The notes below the pieces were generated by a model. It worked only from the letters and a program-made list of their open reading frames with translations. It had not been told where the DNA came from and searched no databases. From contig BLLK01000060.1 in NCBI GenBank assembly GCA_021927905.1, forward strand, positions 186,001 to 250,000: DNA of 64,000 nucleotides. The letters are read 5' to 3'. Made by a program: the position numbers and the translations under genes. Source of the DNA: Chaetoceros tenuissimus (Eukaryota > Bacillariophyta > Thalassiosirophyceae > Chaetocerotales > Chaetocerotaceae). Below, piece by piece: positions 22,330 through 32,675 of the stretch. How positions within the stretch are numbered: the stretch's first letter is position 1; every line of letters starts with the position of its first letter.

Positions 22330-23043
22330 ATGAAGGCAATACTGTCACTCCTACTGTTCACCTTTCTATCATTCCTGTCGCCAATCGCTTGTTCTGAAAC
22401 AGCCATCAAAATTGAAAAAACAGAAACTGAATCGACACAAACCGCCACCAAAAAGGACGTAATCGACACCAGTCAACAAAAAGTACAAGGAGTCATTACA
22501 CTCACTTCCAAGAACTTTGACTCTAGCATCAATGATGGTAATAAATGGCTTATTGAATTCTATTCACCATGGTGTAGTCATTGCAAGAGATTCACTTCCA
22601 CCTATGAAAGTATAGCACAGCATTTGCATTCTACCACAGACAATATAAAGGTTGGAAAGGTAGACGGCTCAGTCGAGAGAGCACTTAGCAGTAGATTCAG
22701 TATCAAGGGATATCCTACATTTTTTCTAATTGATGGATGGGACGTTTATGAGTTTAAAAAATCAAGAAGCAAGGAAAATATGATTCAATTTGCTCTTCAA
22801 AAGCAAAAGAACATGGAAACCGTGAATTTCTTGATGGGTCCTTTTGGACCCTTTGGAATGGTTCGAATGTTTGTCATGAATACTGGTACAAGGATTCTAA
22901 ATATTTTTGAGTATCTTGTCAAGGAGAGGGGAATTAACAGAACTATCGCTGCTGTATCAATGGCTGGAATAGGAGTCTTTGTCGGTACTCTGATTGTCAT
23001 TTTTGTTGGACTCATGTTGATACCAAAACCAAAGGTGGACTAA
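22330..23043 (+). CDS. Membrane-anchored ER thioredoxin-like (PDI-related, TMX type)
   Basis: Single exon, 237 residues. Signal peptide 1-20 (ILSLLLFTFLSFLSPIA). Thioredoxin fold ~53-165 with active site WCSHC (Cys82 and Cys85; CxxC spacer Ser-His instead of the PDI Gly-His), KVDG, and the cis-Pro in KGYPTFFLI. A C-terminal membrane segment (~208-230, AGIGVFVGTLIVIFVGLMLI) ends with a short basic cytosolic tail. This is the type I layout of TMX-like oxidoreductases that form or reduce disulfides in the ER. No KDEL-type signal is present. Single-domain length is typical. Confidence 0.85.
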   Translation: MKAILSLLLFTFLSFLSPIACSETAIKIEKTETESTQTATKKDVIDTSQQKVQGVITLTSKNFDSSINDGNKWLIEFYSPWCSHCKRFTSTYESIAQHLHSTTDNIKVGKVDGSVERALSSRFSIKGYPTFFLIDGWDVYEFKKSRSKENMIQFALQKQKNMETVNFLMGPFGPFGMVRMFVMNTGTRILNIFEYLVKERGINRTIAAVSMAGIGVFVGTLIVIFVGLMLIPKPKVD

Positions 23044-23364
23044 AAAGTGGTGGCGATAGATATCTCTTCTTCTCATGCAAATCATTTCACTTCCTATAAA
23101 CACGAGAACAGCAATTGTTAATTTTCTAAATCTTTGCTCTTCATCTCAATTTCTCAGCTTCTATTAGATGATTCGTTCCACATTTTCATTCGAAACCAGA
23201 GCTGAAGACTTGAATGGATACCTACAATGATTTTTCACGTCATCCTCGTCTAATGTTGAAATAAAAAGTAATTCAAAATACGATTAATATATGCTCAAAA
23301 ATTTGCTAGGATTATTTTTAAATGGAATAACCTAGAAAAGGTATTCAGATACATTCATCATAGC
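23044..23364. other. Convergent intergenic region
   Basis: 321 bp of AT-rich sequence between two convergent stops. Nothing recognised. Confidence 0.5.
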
Positions 23365-25182
23365 TTACTCATTCGTAGTTCTAACTCTATTCAATCTAGT
23401 CAAAAACCTTTCTCTGCCTCTTTTAATGATATTTTGGATACGAGCATCATTGTCTTGTTTGCTTCTTCGAATTCTAGCGGATACGAGATTGATTGAATTC
23501 CGAGCACTTGACTTGGCAGTAGATAGAGTGTTGGATGTTTTAGATTTTGTAAATGAGGGATCTAAACTTTCGTTGCAGCTAAAGGTTTCATCATGGCAAA
23601 AGTTCTTAGGAACAAAGATTACTTTGAGAGGAGGTGAATCTGGTCGTTTCTCTAGAATTGGTTTTCGCATTGGTATTGCATCTTTCTTTTCGAATGAACT
23701 ACTGAGTTGCACAGCGAGTGACCTCTTACTTTGGTAGACTGGGACCTGGACCTTTTTGTTTGTATCGTATCCTTTTAGCATGGATGGTTTGTACATTTTG
23801 CTTATATCTTCATTATCATGAGAATCTCTTTGTTCAAAGTGAATGATTTGCTTTTTATTTGTAAAAGATTCCTCGTTTTCATCTTCTCTTTTATCATCTT
23901 CTCCATGCAGGCTCATTTCGAAAGAGAGGCCTTCATCGTCAGACTTTTCTTCTGGAGGCTGGTTTTGGACAACTTCAACCTTTACATTGTCAAGTTTTGC
24001 TACAGCTGGCTCTTCTTTAATTTCTTCTACAATGTAGAGTTGGATGGATTAGATACAGTAGTATTGATAGTAACGGCATGTCACGCACAAGCTCATGTAC
24101 TTACCCTTCTTTATTTTCTTATTGTCATCGGAATCTACTCTCAAGTCATCAAATGATAGATCGTTATCATCGTCGAGTAGTGCTGCAATATCTGGTGGTA
24201 ACTTTTCATTACCATCCTTGTTATCAGACTCACTTTTGTCTTTACGCAAAACTTTTGATTGAACTGAAACTTCATTTTCAAGCATATCCATTTCATCCAT
24301 GATTGATCGCGAACGGGAGCTAGACTTGCCCAGTAAATTCTCATCCTCTTCTACTAAAGCAGCAATATCGTCAGGTAATGCAATTTCACTAACATCATTC
24401 AGAAGATTTGCAGTGTCTACCAAAAGTTTGTTGGTATCTGCAGGTCGAGCTTTGATTCCAAGAACAGGGTCAACTCCATGTTGCTGCTCTTCTTCCATCT
24501 CTAAATGATGCATTTCAATTCGTTTCATGAGTTCATTTGTCTCTTCAATTAAAGCTTTGTTAGCATCCACATTCATCTTCAAGCTCTCTGCATATCCCAA
24601 GAAGGTATCATATTCTTCAGCATATGCATCTGTTATCGAACTGACAGTTGTACATGAATCATCATCGTCAAACTCAATATACACAAATGGAACATTCTTT
24701 CGCCTCCTAGCTCTTGAAGATAAATTACTCTGTTGCACCTCAGGATTTGGATCTATCCCAGTTTCTTGCTTCTTTTGCGTCTTATCGACCCCATTAGTTA
24801 CTCTTTGTGTCTTCAACACTTTATCAGAATTCTCCAAAATTGGCTTGAATTTATACTCGAGAGGTTTATTCTTCATCGCTTCTGCAAGCTTATTATTCTT
24901 TTCCATGGATTCCCACCTTTCTTTCATTCCACCAATCTTACCAACATGTTTGGTATTTGGTGTCTTTTTATCGGATACATTTACTGGAACAAAAGGAGAC
25001 TTTGGATTTCCTACAGATATAGGTGAAGAAGAATTAGATTTTAATCGCATTGAAGGATCGGGTTGTTGTGATGTATTGATTGTCAAATCTAAATCCTGAC
25101 GCTGTCGTTGAACATTTTTCAGTTGCGATATCTCGGATGATATCAGCGAGTCAAGCTGGTCCAAGTTGTGCTGAGGAGGCAT
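23365..25182 (-). CDS. Unknown acidic/coiled protein with repeated IAAL(D/E) motif
   Basis: Two exons, 25182-24105 and 24026-23365, with a 78-bp phase-1 intron; 579 residues. No known domain recognised. The N-terminus (LDQLDSLISSEISQLKNVQR) looks like an amphipathic helix. A motif is repeated: LPDDIAALVEEDENLL and LPPDIAALLDDDNDLS, which could be short linear binding motifs. Exon 2 opens with EEIKEEPAV, a SUMO consensus (IKEE) in acidic context. The C-terminus is basic (RIRRSKQDN, RGRERFLTRLNRVRT). Composition suggests a largely disordered nuclear or cytoskeletal scaffold; that is inference only. Confidence 0.6.
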
Positions 25183-25612
25183 AGTTAATTATTAGGCAAG
25201 AGTATATCTCTCACGAATCAAATAAAGCCGTGAGCCCTTTTGTTATCACACAAGCAAGCCGTCCAAATCAAAGAGAAGATGAGAAGATGGCAACCGTTTC
25301 AGTTGCAGCAGTCTAAAGAATTCTACAGCGATCCGTTAAGGATAAATTTTGGTATGATAAATATCTGAAAATGAGCTAGTCGTGTTGAACCTATTGTCGT
25401 CTTTCCTAGCTTCATATTTCATCTACGTAGCAAGGCAGGAACGTGGGAAGGCGACATCAAAAAAGTGGGGAGAAACCAGCCTCCATCACCCTCTATCGAG
25501 GCAAGACACGTATCTTCTTTTTTCCATCAATCATTTGAAGTGCGTTTGTTTTTCATAAAAAACAAGCTACAGACTTGAAAACCCTTCGACTTCTAACGAA
25601 TTATTATATATA
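25183..25612. other. Divergent intergenic region
   Basis: 430 bp between two divergent starts. Both promoters are expected here; a TATATA stretch lies at ~25605-25611, directly before the downstream ATG. No gene seen. Confidence 0.5.
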
Positions 25613-26161
25613 ATGTTTACTTCTCGCATGAATTCGGCGGCAGCAATTTTTCTTTTGGCCTTCTCAGCGATCCTTACCCAAGGCTATGCATTCACACTTC
25701 ATCCTCAACTGAAATCTACACACAACCTATCAATCCAAACCAATATTTTGCTAAAGAGACAGGGTCGATGCACTTCATGTTTAAAAATGGGAGATATCGT
25801 TGATCAAAGTTCATCGAAAATCGTAGACAAGAATAGTATTGCGTTCGTAGAAGGATGTACCATCCAGACAACAAAATCAATCAAAGCTTTTCAAGTTGCT
25901 GCTTCGGGAAGGGGATCTTTTGATGGGTCTACATTTGTACCGTTGGAGGAAACCGATGATACTCCTAGAGCTGATAAATGCCTAATTATGCCTGTAGGTT
26001 TCAGGGGGACTGTTACAAGAGTGTATGATGTCGATGAGTTTGATGCGAACCATCCTATTATTGCAAAATTTATGAAAGGTGATGCTATGGGAGGAGAATT
26101 TGAACCACCATTCACATTTTTGATGCATTTTGACGAAAACGAAGTGGAAGTTGTAGAGTGA
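25613..26161 (+). CDS. Plastid-targeted FTR variable-subunit-like protein
   Basis: Single exon, 182 residues. A signal peptide ends with QGYAFTLHP, a diatom plastid-type Phe junction. The C-terminal ~60 residues match the pattern of the variable (alpha) chain of ferredoxin-thioredoxin reductase: G-x-x-G-x-V (GFRGTVTRV), ANHPIIAKF (family ANLPVLVKF) and FLMHFDENEVEV (family F-x-AHF-x-x-DEV). That chain is a small SH3-like barrel that stabilises the catalytic chain and passes redox signals to thioredoxins in the stroma. An insertion with Gly/Glu/Pro (~150-165) is unlike cyanobacterial chains. It could be another SH3-barrel protein such as an NdhS-like one. Confidence 0.5.
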   Translation: MFTSRMNSAAAIFLLAFSAILTQGYAFTLHPQLKSTHNLSIQTNILLKRQGRCTSCLKMGDIVDQSSSKIVDKNSIAFVEGCTIQTTKSIKAFQVAASGRGSFDGSTFVPLEETDDTPRADKCLIMPVGFRGTVTRVYDVDEFDANHPIIAKFMKGDAMGGEFEPPFTFLMHFDENEVEVVE

Positions 26162-26643
26162 TTTATCCTTTTGTTTATACTGTAGGACCTTGCACGGGAA
26201 AATATATTGGAATAAGATTATAGAGAGCATGATGCTTTGCTTCAAATAATCTCTACCATCCCATACAAATAAAATACTGTAATCCAATAATGATATTGCT
26301 TCTTTTACATTTATCTCTTTATTTTTTTAGTTACTGAATTCACAATATTTTGCGAAAGATTCATCGTACCTCATTACTCATTACTACTGTAAGGAACCCC
26401 GTCAAGGAGGAGACTTCTACATTGACAAACATTTGGAAATCACACGCACATTATGCTTGACTCTAAAAATAGAGTATATACTAGGTAAATTCTTTCTATT
26501 ATATTATGTGCATTGTCATGTAAGTAGTATAAGTAGCGCACGTAATGTACAAATAGCATTTCGGAAATAGTTACAGTGCTTCGTTGACTCTCTTTTTGTA
26601 CTCTGCCACTCTGTTTTCAGCGGTACTGGAGAAAATCCCCGCT
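26162..26643. other. Convergent intergenic region
   Basis: 482 bp, AT-rich, between convergent stops. Several short T and A tracts; no gene or repeat family recognised. Confidence 0.5.
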
Positions 26644-27600
26644 TTATTTAGGAATAACAGCAATTTCCACTGGCAGTGGAATATCTTCTAGATTTCCATC
26701 ATGTTCCGGGTCATAGAGACTATAGAGACGCCTCTGGCAGGATGCGACTTCCTCAACATTGAAGAATTCACCTAGGTATGTGCGAATTTCTTCAATGAGA
26801 TCATCACAAATTTGTCCACCAAAGACCCTAGCTTCCCTTGCAAAACTAATGCGAGTTGCATTTAGAACAGCTGCAAGAGCTATGGAATTAGCCTTCATGG
26901 ATGCAAAGAAGGGAAAGTCTTTCATGCTCAAGTGCAGGAGGAAGATAGTCCTATCGATAATATCCCGTTTTCTCCCAGGAAAAAAGGAGACTGCCCGAGG
27001 CAAAAATTCGAAGTACTCCTTGCAGAAGTAATGTGGAGTTGGGGGTGCGATTTTCCAGTCAAGTTTGACCAGGACCTCTTGTTCCTTGAGAGAAATTTGA
27101 TTAGCAGTAATGTCTATGTCATTGGTATTTTTAACCAAAAATGGGATATGTTCTTTACCAGAATCAGTCATCTTCAATGCAATACTTGCAGCAGCCAACG
27201 CTGCGAGTTGAAAACTATTCCAAGATATGGTAGTATTGCTTTTTGAAGAGATACTCATGAAGCGGTCAAAGGTATTCATTGTGATATATAACACTTCACC
27301 TTTGATCTCCATAGCTTGCTCGAGCCACTCGCAAATATTTACACGCCAACTAGGATCAGGTTGCTGCAGAGCTACATTGCTATTTTTATCCTGTGGATGG
27401 GAGTTGGATAGGAACTGCGCGAAGTAATCTGAGCATTGGTATGTATCACATAGTTCCTGCTCGTATGCTGTGGCATGTCGGTCTAGTTGCTCATCTCGTG
27501 CTATATCAATTAGAACACTTTCATGATCATCCTCTTCATGATCATCTGATTCCCCCCGTAGAATAGGTTTGTCATCTTCTGGAATAATATGCATCATCAT
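26644..27600 (-). CDS. Cyclin (diatom-type)
   Basis: Single exon, 318 residues from the first of three consecutive ATGs at 27600. The cyclin box lies at ~75-205: WRVNICEWLEQAMEI (family W-hydrophobic-hydrophobic motif), LYITMNTFDRFMS (family A-x-x-hhDR), QLAALAAASIALKM (conserved Lys) and QEVLVKLDWKIAPPTPHYF, the D-type-like end of the box. A second cyclin fold follows (YFEFLPR, ANSIALAAVLNATR). Diatoms have a large lineage-specific cyclin set linked to nutrient and light cues; this length and box fit that group. The N-terminus is acidic with no clear destruction box. Confidence 0.88.
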   Translation of the reverse strand: MMMHIIPEDDKPILRGESDDHEEDDHESVLIDIARDEQLDRHATAYEQELCDTYQCSDYFAQFLSNSHPQDKNSNVALQQPDPSWRVNICEWLEQAMEIKGEVLYITMNTFDRFMSISSKSNTTISWNSFQLAALAAASIALKMTDSGKEHIPFLVKNTNDIDITANQISLKEQEVLVKLDWKIAPPTPHYFCKEYFEFLPRAVSFFPGRKRDIIDRTIFLLHLSMKDFPFFASMKANSIALAAVLNATRISFAREARVFGGQICDDLIEEIRTYLGEFFNVEEVASCQRRLYSLYDPEHDGNLEDIPLPVEIAVIPK

Positions 27601-27988
27601 TGTGGAATTCAGTTGGATGTATTCGCATCTACTATTTAGAAAAGATATGAAAAGAGGAGTTGAGTTAATGTTGTATGAACACATGTAAAAGAAAACATTC
27701 TCATGGTTGTGTCTTGTCTAGCAAAGAAACGTCTGAGATAAGGATAAATTAGTATACACCAGATTAGATTTTCCATCATTTTCCGATTTTCCAATGGGCT
27801 AGCCAGATAAAAATAACATTCTCTGGCTGGAATGACGTAGAAGCAACGAAACAGTATCAACATCCAATCTTTTTGCATTCTGTGTGTGGTCACTTCAACT
27901 ACTGTCAAAATAAACCACACATACTGTGAACCACACAGCCAATTTTTCATCACATAGGGTCTATATTTGAAATAATTGCAAGAATAAA
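27601..27988. other. Divergent intergenic region
   Basis: 388 bp between divergent starts of the cyclin and the lumenal-type protein genes. Open frames here lack domains. No element assigned. Confidence 0.5.
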
Positions 27989-28904
27989 ATGAAGAGATTC
28001 AGCACAGCAGCTCTTCTTATGTGTGCATTCCAAGCAGATGCCTTCACATCAACTTCGTCAAACAGATGTCCGACCGCTTTGGATGCAAAGTCGAAGAAAA
28101 GTGTCTCGAGTGCAGCAGCAGCTATGGTAGTCAGTGCTGGCATATTAGCGAATAGCTTCTTCCCAAATATTGCATTTGCAGATGAAATTGGAAGGGAAAC
28201 TGAAGCTCCAACTCTATCTACTGGAGAAACTGTTGAGGTAAGTACAAAATAGATATTCTTGCTTTATTTGTGCTTCATCAGATGGGAAATTACTGAATTG
28301 TAAATATCTTTAGATTTGCGTAAAGAGAGGACCTCTTGGAGCATGCCAAAAGACCGAGCTTAGAACAGAATATAACGATAATGATAAAGCAACCAAATAC
28401 TTTCGCGATCCACAAGAAAAAATGAGAGAAAAGTATAGTGCAGCTCAGTTGCAAGCTATTGATTCTGGAGATGGAGTAACAACCAAGACAGTAGCTGATA
28501 GCGAAGGAAATGAATTGATTGAAAAGTTGAGACAAGCTAGTTTGGATAATAAAGAGAAGAATGACCGCATTATTAGAGCAAAGACACTTCAAAACGATTT
28601 GGTAAGTTTTTCAGACTTTTATAAATTCGTTTTATCATGAATCTTGCATTAGTTATTGACTCTGATTGATTTAAAGGGAGCATCATTTGGACCATTGTCC
28701 AACCAAGTTGTAATTTTAAATAGCGATGGAGAAACCTTTACACTTTTGGAGGCTCCACAAGCTATGCGACTCAAAAAGGCTGGTTATATCAAGGATAAGA
28801 GATTCATCACTCAACCAACCCAACAAGTGATTGATGATGCTTTGGAGGCTCCAGAAGAAGGTGGAATTGGTGCAGTTTTCAAAGGAATTTTTGGAAGTGA
28901 TTAG
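27989..28904 (+). CDS. Predicted thylakoid-lumen protein of unknown function
   Basis: Three exons: 27989-28237, 28314-28601, 28677-28904; introns 76 and 75 bp, both phase 0. 254 residues. The leader is tripartite in appearance: signal peptide ending QADAFTSTSS, a basic transit-like part, then a second hydrophobic stretch (AAAAMVVSAGILANSFFP) ending in AFA before DEIG, as in thylakoid-transfer domains. The mature part has ICVKRGPLGACQKTELRTEY (two Cys), a charged helical middle, and a C-terminal half with FGPLSNQVVILNSDGETFTLLEAP. I do not recognise the family. Lumenal location is inferred from the leader. Confidence 0.7.
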
Positions 28905-29053
28905 ATCACGCTGCTAAAATAGAAGATAGTGAAAGAAATGCTGTCTGCTAATAATTTATTTCATATGGAAATTGTCGTATCGATTGATATCTAGATTATA
29001 TATCAAGTTTCTAATGCAGTTAGAATCTACTGGGCTTTCATTCAACATACCTT

Positions 29054-29650
29054 TTAATATTTGGTTACCCTTGTTTCCTGTGGAAGTCTATCACGTAGGT
29101 AATACAACTTTGCTCTTTTCACCTTTCTCTTGCCTTTGAACACAAAGTTCTTCTCCAAAACCTTGATATCTTTGATTAGAGGACTGTAAAGAGGTATCTT
29201 TCGGTCAACTGGTTCTCCAAAAACCACATCTCTGAGATAGAAACCAGTTCCTAACCCCCTTTTGTCTATTCCAAGAACCACACCGCGGATCTTTTCAGTT
29301 TCATTACTATTCACACCACCTTGAGAAATCATAGTTAATTCAATTGAGTCCCCAACTCGGAAATGTACGTCATGAACCTTTGGATTATGAGCGTTCTTTT
29401 GTGCATCTTCCTGAATTTCCATCATAACTTTGTTGGCTCTCTTTCTAGGCGATTCAAATTTCTTATAGCCTGAGTTGTTGACGCGAACATGACTATATAA
29501 CATATCGTTATTAGCTGTTTCAGTGGCTGCTTCTGTACTAAAAAATTGTGTACTAGAAAGTTTTGCAAGATGGTTCCCGGTTGAAGGTAACCTTGAAATG
29601 CTCCTTGCTGTTATTTTGGAACAAAGTTTATTTGCAATAGATGGAAACAT
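29054..29650 (-). CDS. Mitochondrial large-subunit ribosomal protein bL19m
   Basis: Single exon, 198 residues. The first ~40 residues are rich in Ser, Arg and Lys without acids, fitting a mitochondrial presequence (MFPSIANKLCSKITARSISR). The bL19 domain occupies ~98-198: FRVGDSIELTMISQGG, KIRGVVLGIDKRGLGTGF, FYLRDVVFGEPVDRKIPLYSP, and the basic end KGKRKVKRAKLYYLRDR, all in family order. bL19 sits at the subunit interface in the mitoribosome. The long N-terminal extension is usual in organellar versions. A plastid location is less likely because no ASAFAP-type signal is present. Confidence 0.93.
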   Translation of the reverse strand: MFPSIANKLCSKITARSISRLPSTGNHLAKLSSTQFFSTEAATETANNDMLYSHVRVNNSGYKKFESPRKRANKVMMEIQEDAQKNAHNPKVHDVHFRVGDSIELTMISQGGVNSNETEKIRGVVLGIDKRGLGTGFYLRDVVFGEPVDRKIPLYSPLIKDIKVLEKNFVFKGKRKVKRAKLYYLRDRLPQETRVTKY

Positions 29651-30490
29651 AGTTGTTCTATGGATAGATGGATGTGTGTAATAACAAAAACTCTAATAAA
29701 GAGATAGAGAGGTCACCAATCACCATCATCACATCATCACTCATCATCTATTTGTGGAAAAAATCGAAGGCGAGAAAGGCAGCCAGACGACGACTGACGG
29801 ACGGACCATACTAGCCTCATATGTATGTGGCTAGGAAATGACGGGACCACCCCCCGACGTACTTACTAAAACAACAACACAATACCAAGGGAAATAAAAG
29901 GAGAAACAACATCATACCGCAGTACAACAATAACCAAGGGAAATAAAAGGAGAAACAACAATAACAACAACAACGCCCAGCCAAATTTTAATTGCGTTCT
30001 TTTTTCAATTAAAAATATTACATTGCTGCGATATTTTTTGCGACCTGTCTTTTTCATAATGATTTTAGGATTATAAGATAGTCGTAGAACTGAACTATTG
30101 CTTCTCATTCTACAACTCATGGTTGATTGTATTGAAAATGAGAAAAGCATTAGAAAGTACAGAGAAATTGCATTGAAAACGTTCCATAGAAACCGTATCT
30201 GATGGTTTTATTAAAATTTTAATTTTATAGGAAGATTATATCATACAAAATGTATTGAAACAAACTGCACCTTGTAAATGATTGCTTTCGATAATATCTC
30301 CAGGAATCTTATCCTATGTGAGCCAGAAATGAAACATTACTCCACGACTCTTCATGCTTTGAGAGATAACGATGAATTTGATGGTTGCCCCATCAAACAA
30401 ATGCGCAATCAATGACGCATGTAAATGTCTAATATGTACATGGTGTAGGCATTGCTTGTACTAGTACCCCTGCCCCTGGTCAGAGTTCAT
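29651..30490. other. Intergenic region with short repeats
   Basis: About 840 bp. It holds a CAT/ATC-rich microsatellite stretch near 29715-29755, a small inverted repeat around AGCC...GGCT at ~29813-29833, and a 28-29-bp direct repeat (see separate entry). No gene is supported. Confidence 0.5.
29884..29962. repeat. Direct repeat, 2 copies, period 49 bp
   Basis: The segment starting ACCAAGGGAAATAAAAGG occurs at 29884 and again at 29933, with ~28 identical bases, followed by a CAACAA-rich run. Seen directly; function unknown. Confidence 0.8.
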
Positions 30491-32035
30491 TTACTCCTGT
30501 GGTTCAACAACAGTCAAAAGACTCTCGCTGATAACATCTGCCATGTCATCGAAATCCTTGTCATCCCACATAAGAGGCATTCTTACGTCACATGCTCTAG
30601 AAAGCATCTTTGCAGTCAAAGGAAGCGGATCGTCAGCAGGAGCGAATCCCCAGTTCACGAAGTTTCTTGCATTGGACTTGTGTCCGAAAAGCTCTACTGG
30701 AAGTCCATGTGCTGCACACTCGTCAAGGAAAGCCTGTACCTGCTCATCGGTGATGTCGTGGCTAAGATTGAATTGAAGGGAGTCATGCACAGGCATGGTT
30801 ACTCCTGGAGTATTCTGTGGGATGCTCATGTACTTTCCAACGCGTTCCTCAAGGGCAGCGGTGAGCTTAGCGTATCTAGAGTTGTACTTCTCAATTCTAT
30901 CTTCAAGAGTCTTGATTTGTGGCTTAATTACTGCTGCTGCCAAGTTGGACATACGTACAGAGTAGTTTGGAAGCTCATTTGGGTAGTTTCCGAATACCTC
31001 TGGTCCTGGAACAGTTACGTGCTTAGATGCAAGTCCCTCGTAAGCTCCAGCGTAAACTGCACATTGAGCAGCCATGTCAGCATCATCGGTGAGGAAGAAT
31101 CCACCTTCTCCAGAATTGATCATTTTGTATGACTGGGATGAAATAGCACATGCTCTTCCCATGTGACCAGTGTGCTTGTCTTGCCATCTTACTCCAAGGG
31201 AATGTGCACAATCCTCAAGAAGTACAGCATCGTGTTCGTCACAGAGAGCCTTGATAGCATCCATATCTGCTACCTTTCCACGCATGTGGGATACCATTAC
31301 GTGCTTGCAGTCTGGGTTTGCCTTGAGCTTCTTCTCCAAATCAGCAACATCCATTACGTGGTTGTAGTCAGACTCAACATATACTGCCTTTCCTCCAGCA
31401 TGCTCAATAGCGGATGGTACAGCTCCGAAAGTGAAAGCATTGGAAATTACCTTTCCTCCGTGTTCAAGTCCACTAGTCTTCAAAAGAAGCATAAGTGCAG
31501 ATCCACACGAGTTAAGTGCAACACAATATTTATGTCCAGTGTATTTTGCTACCTCAATCTCGGTAAGGGAAACAACAGATTCCTCCCCCTTTCCAATATT
31601 GTATCTGTACATACGTCCAGTCTGCATAAGCTCGATTGCTGCTTGTTGTCCCTCGAAAGGAACTGGATCTGGGGTCTTGATATCTCTGGTAATTATAGTT
31701 CTACGGAGAATGAAAAGGAAAAAAGTGAGAAAATTGTTCAAGACATGTTGAAATTTTCATACATAATTGTTGGTTTTGTGTCATTGACCACATGAGATGA
31801 TTCCGTCGGTGTAACAACTCAAGATACTTCCAATTCTGGATGTAGATTCATCTACTGAACTTAGATTCACCATTCATGCCTACGTATCTTGGAAAAAATA
31901 CGCAACTATTCTGCATGGGTAAAATGTGGTCAAGTCAAATACTAACCTCTCAGAAGTGTTTGGAACTGCGCTGAAAGCATTGACAGAAGTCAAAGTTGCT
32001 GCGAAGAAAAGAGCTGCCTTGGTAAATCTTGCCAT
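30491..32035 (-). CDS. DegT/DnrJ/EryC1-family PLP aminotransferase with secretory/plastid-type leader
   Basis: Two exons, 32035-31947 and 31700-30491, joined in frame across an unusually long 246-bp intron (GTTAGT...CGTAG, phase 2); 432 residues. Exon 1 encodes only a signal peptide-like leader ending SVNAFSAVP, a plastid-type junction. The enzyme is a fold-type I aminotransferase of the NDP-sugar family: EIEVAKYTGHKYCVALNSCG, KVISNAFTFGAVPSAIEHAGG, LLEDCAHSLGV, and SYKMINSGEGGFFLTD with the PLP-binding Lys. These enzymes usually aminate NDP-keto-sugars using glutamate. The leader implies that it acts in the plastid or secretory system. An origin by transfer from bacteria is possible. Codon use looks more GC3-rich than neighbours, perhaps from high expression. 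Confidence 0.88.
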
Positions 32036-32675
32036 CTTGTTTTCCTTTTTATAGATATGTGAATTATGAAAATATGAGTGTGTGAGGAACATGGAATTTT
32101 TTCTTGATGAAAATTCGGTGGCCCAGCATTTAATTTTTGCGCGAAAAAAAGGCGAAACAATGAAAAGAACCACGTCGGCTTTTTAGCTAAATACGTACGT
32201 ATATGTGATACTGAAAATTCTGAGGGGTGGGAATTGGAAAAGGGGTTGGACATTCCCCTCTTTTTCATTGGCCACATCACCGTCTGTCCTTGGCCCTGTC
32301 TTTGAATCTTTTCATTTTGTTGTTCCGTAAAGCATTTTTAGCCACCCGTCAAGTAGGGTGATTAGAACAAAAGTGAGAAGAAAGGGAAAAGAAGAGGCAT
32401 GACACATTTGAAGATGGGACTGACGACGATGATCCACTTTGGCGATCACATCATCGATCGCTATCTTGCTAGCTTTTGCTACTTGCTAGACTGTGGAGTA
32501 CTATGGTAGTAGTAGTTTTTGTTATAATTGTTTTATATAAGGTACACCTATTCTCCTTCATCACAATATTCAGTGCTTTCTTCAAAGCTTTACTACTATT
32601 CTCCTTCATCACAACATTCAGTGCTTTCTACAGCTCTACAGTAGTACAAATTGATAAATTGATTCTTTATAAATA
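32036..32675. other. Divergent intergenic region with short tandem repeat
   Basis: 640 bp between the aminotransferase and calcineurin-B-like starts. Contains a 35-bp direct repeat (CTATTCTCCTTCATCACAA...) at 32548 and 32596, period 48 bp, just upstream of the ATG at 32676. No gene is seen. Confidence 0.55.

Noticed and set aside
30452-31795. Long plus-strand frames over the aminotransferase
   Set aside because: They mirror the highly biased codon use of the minus-strand gene and show no domain.
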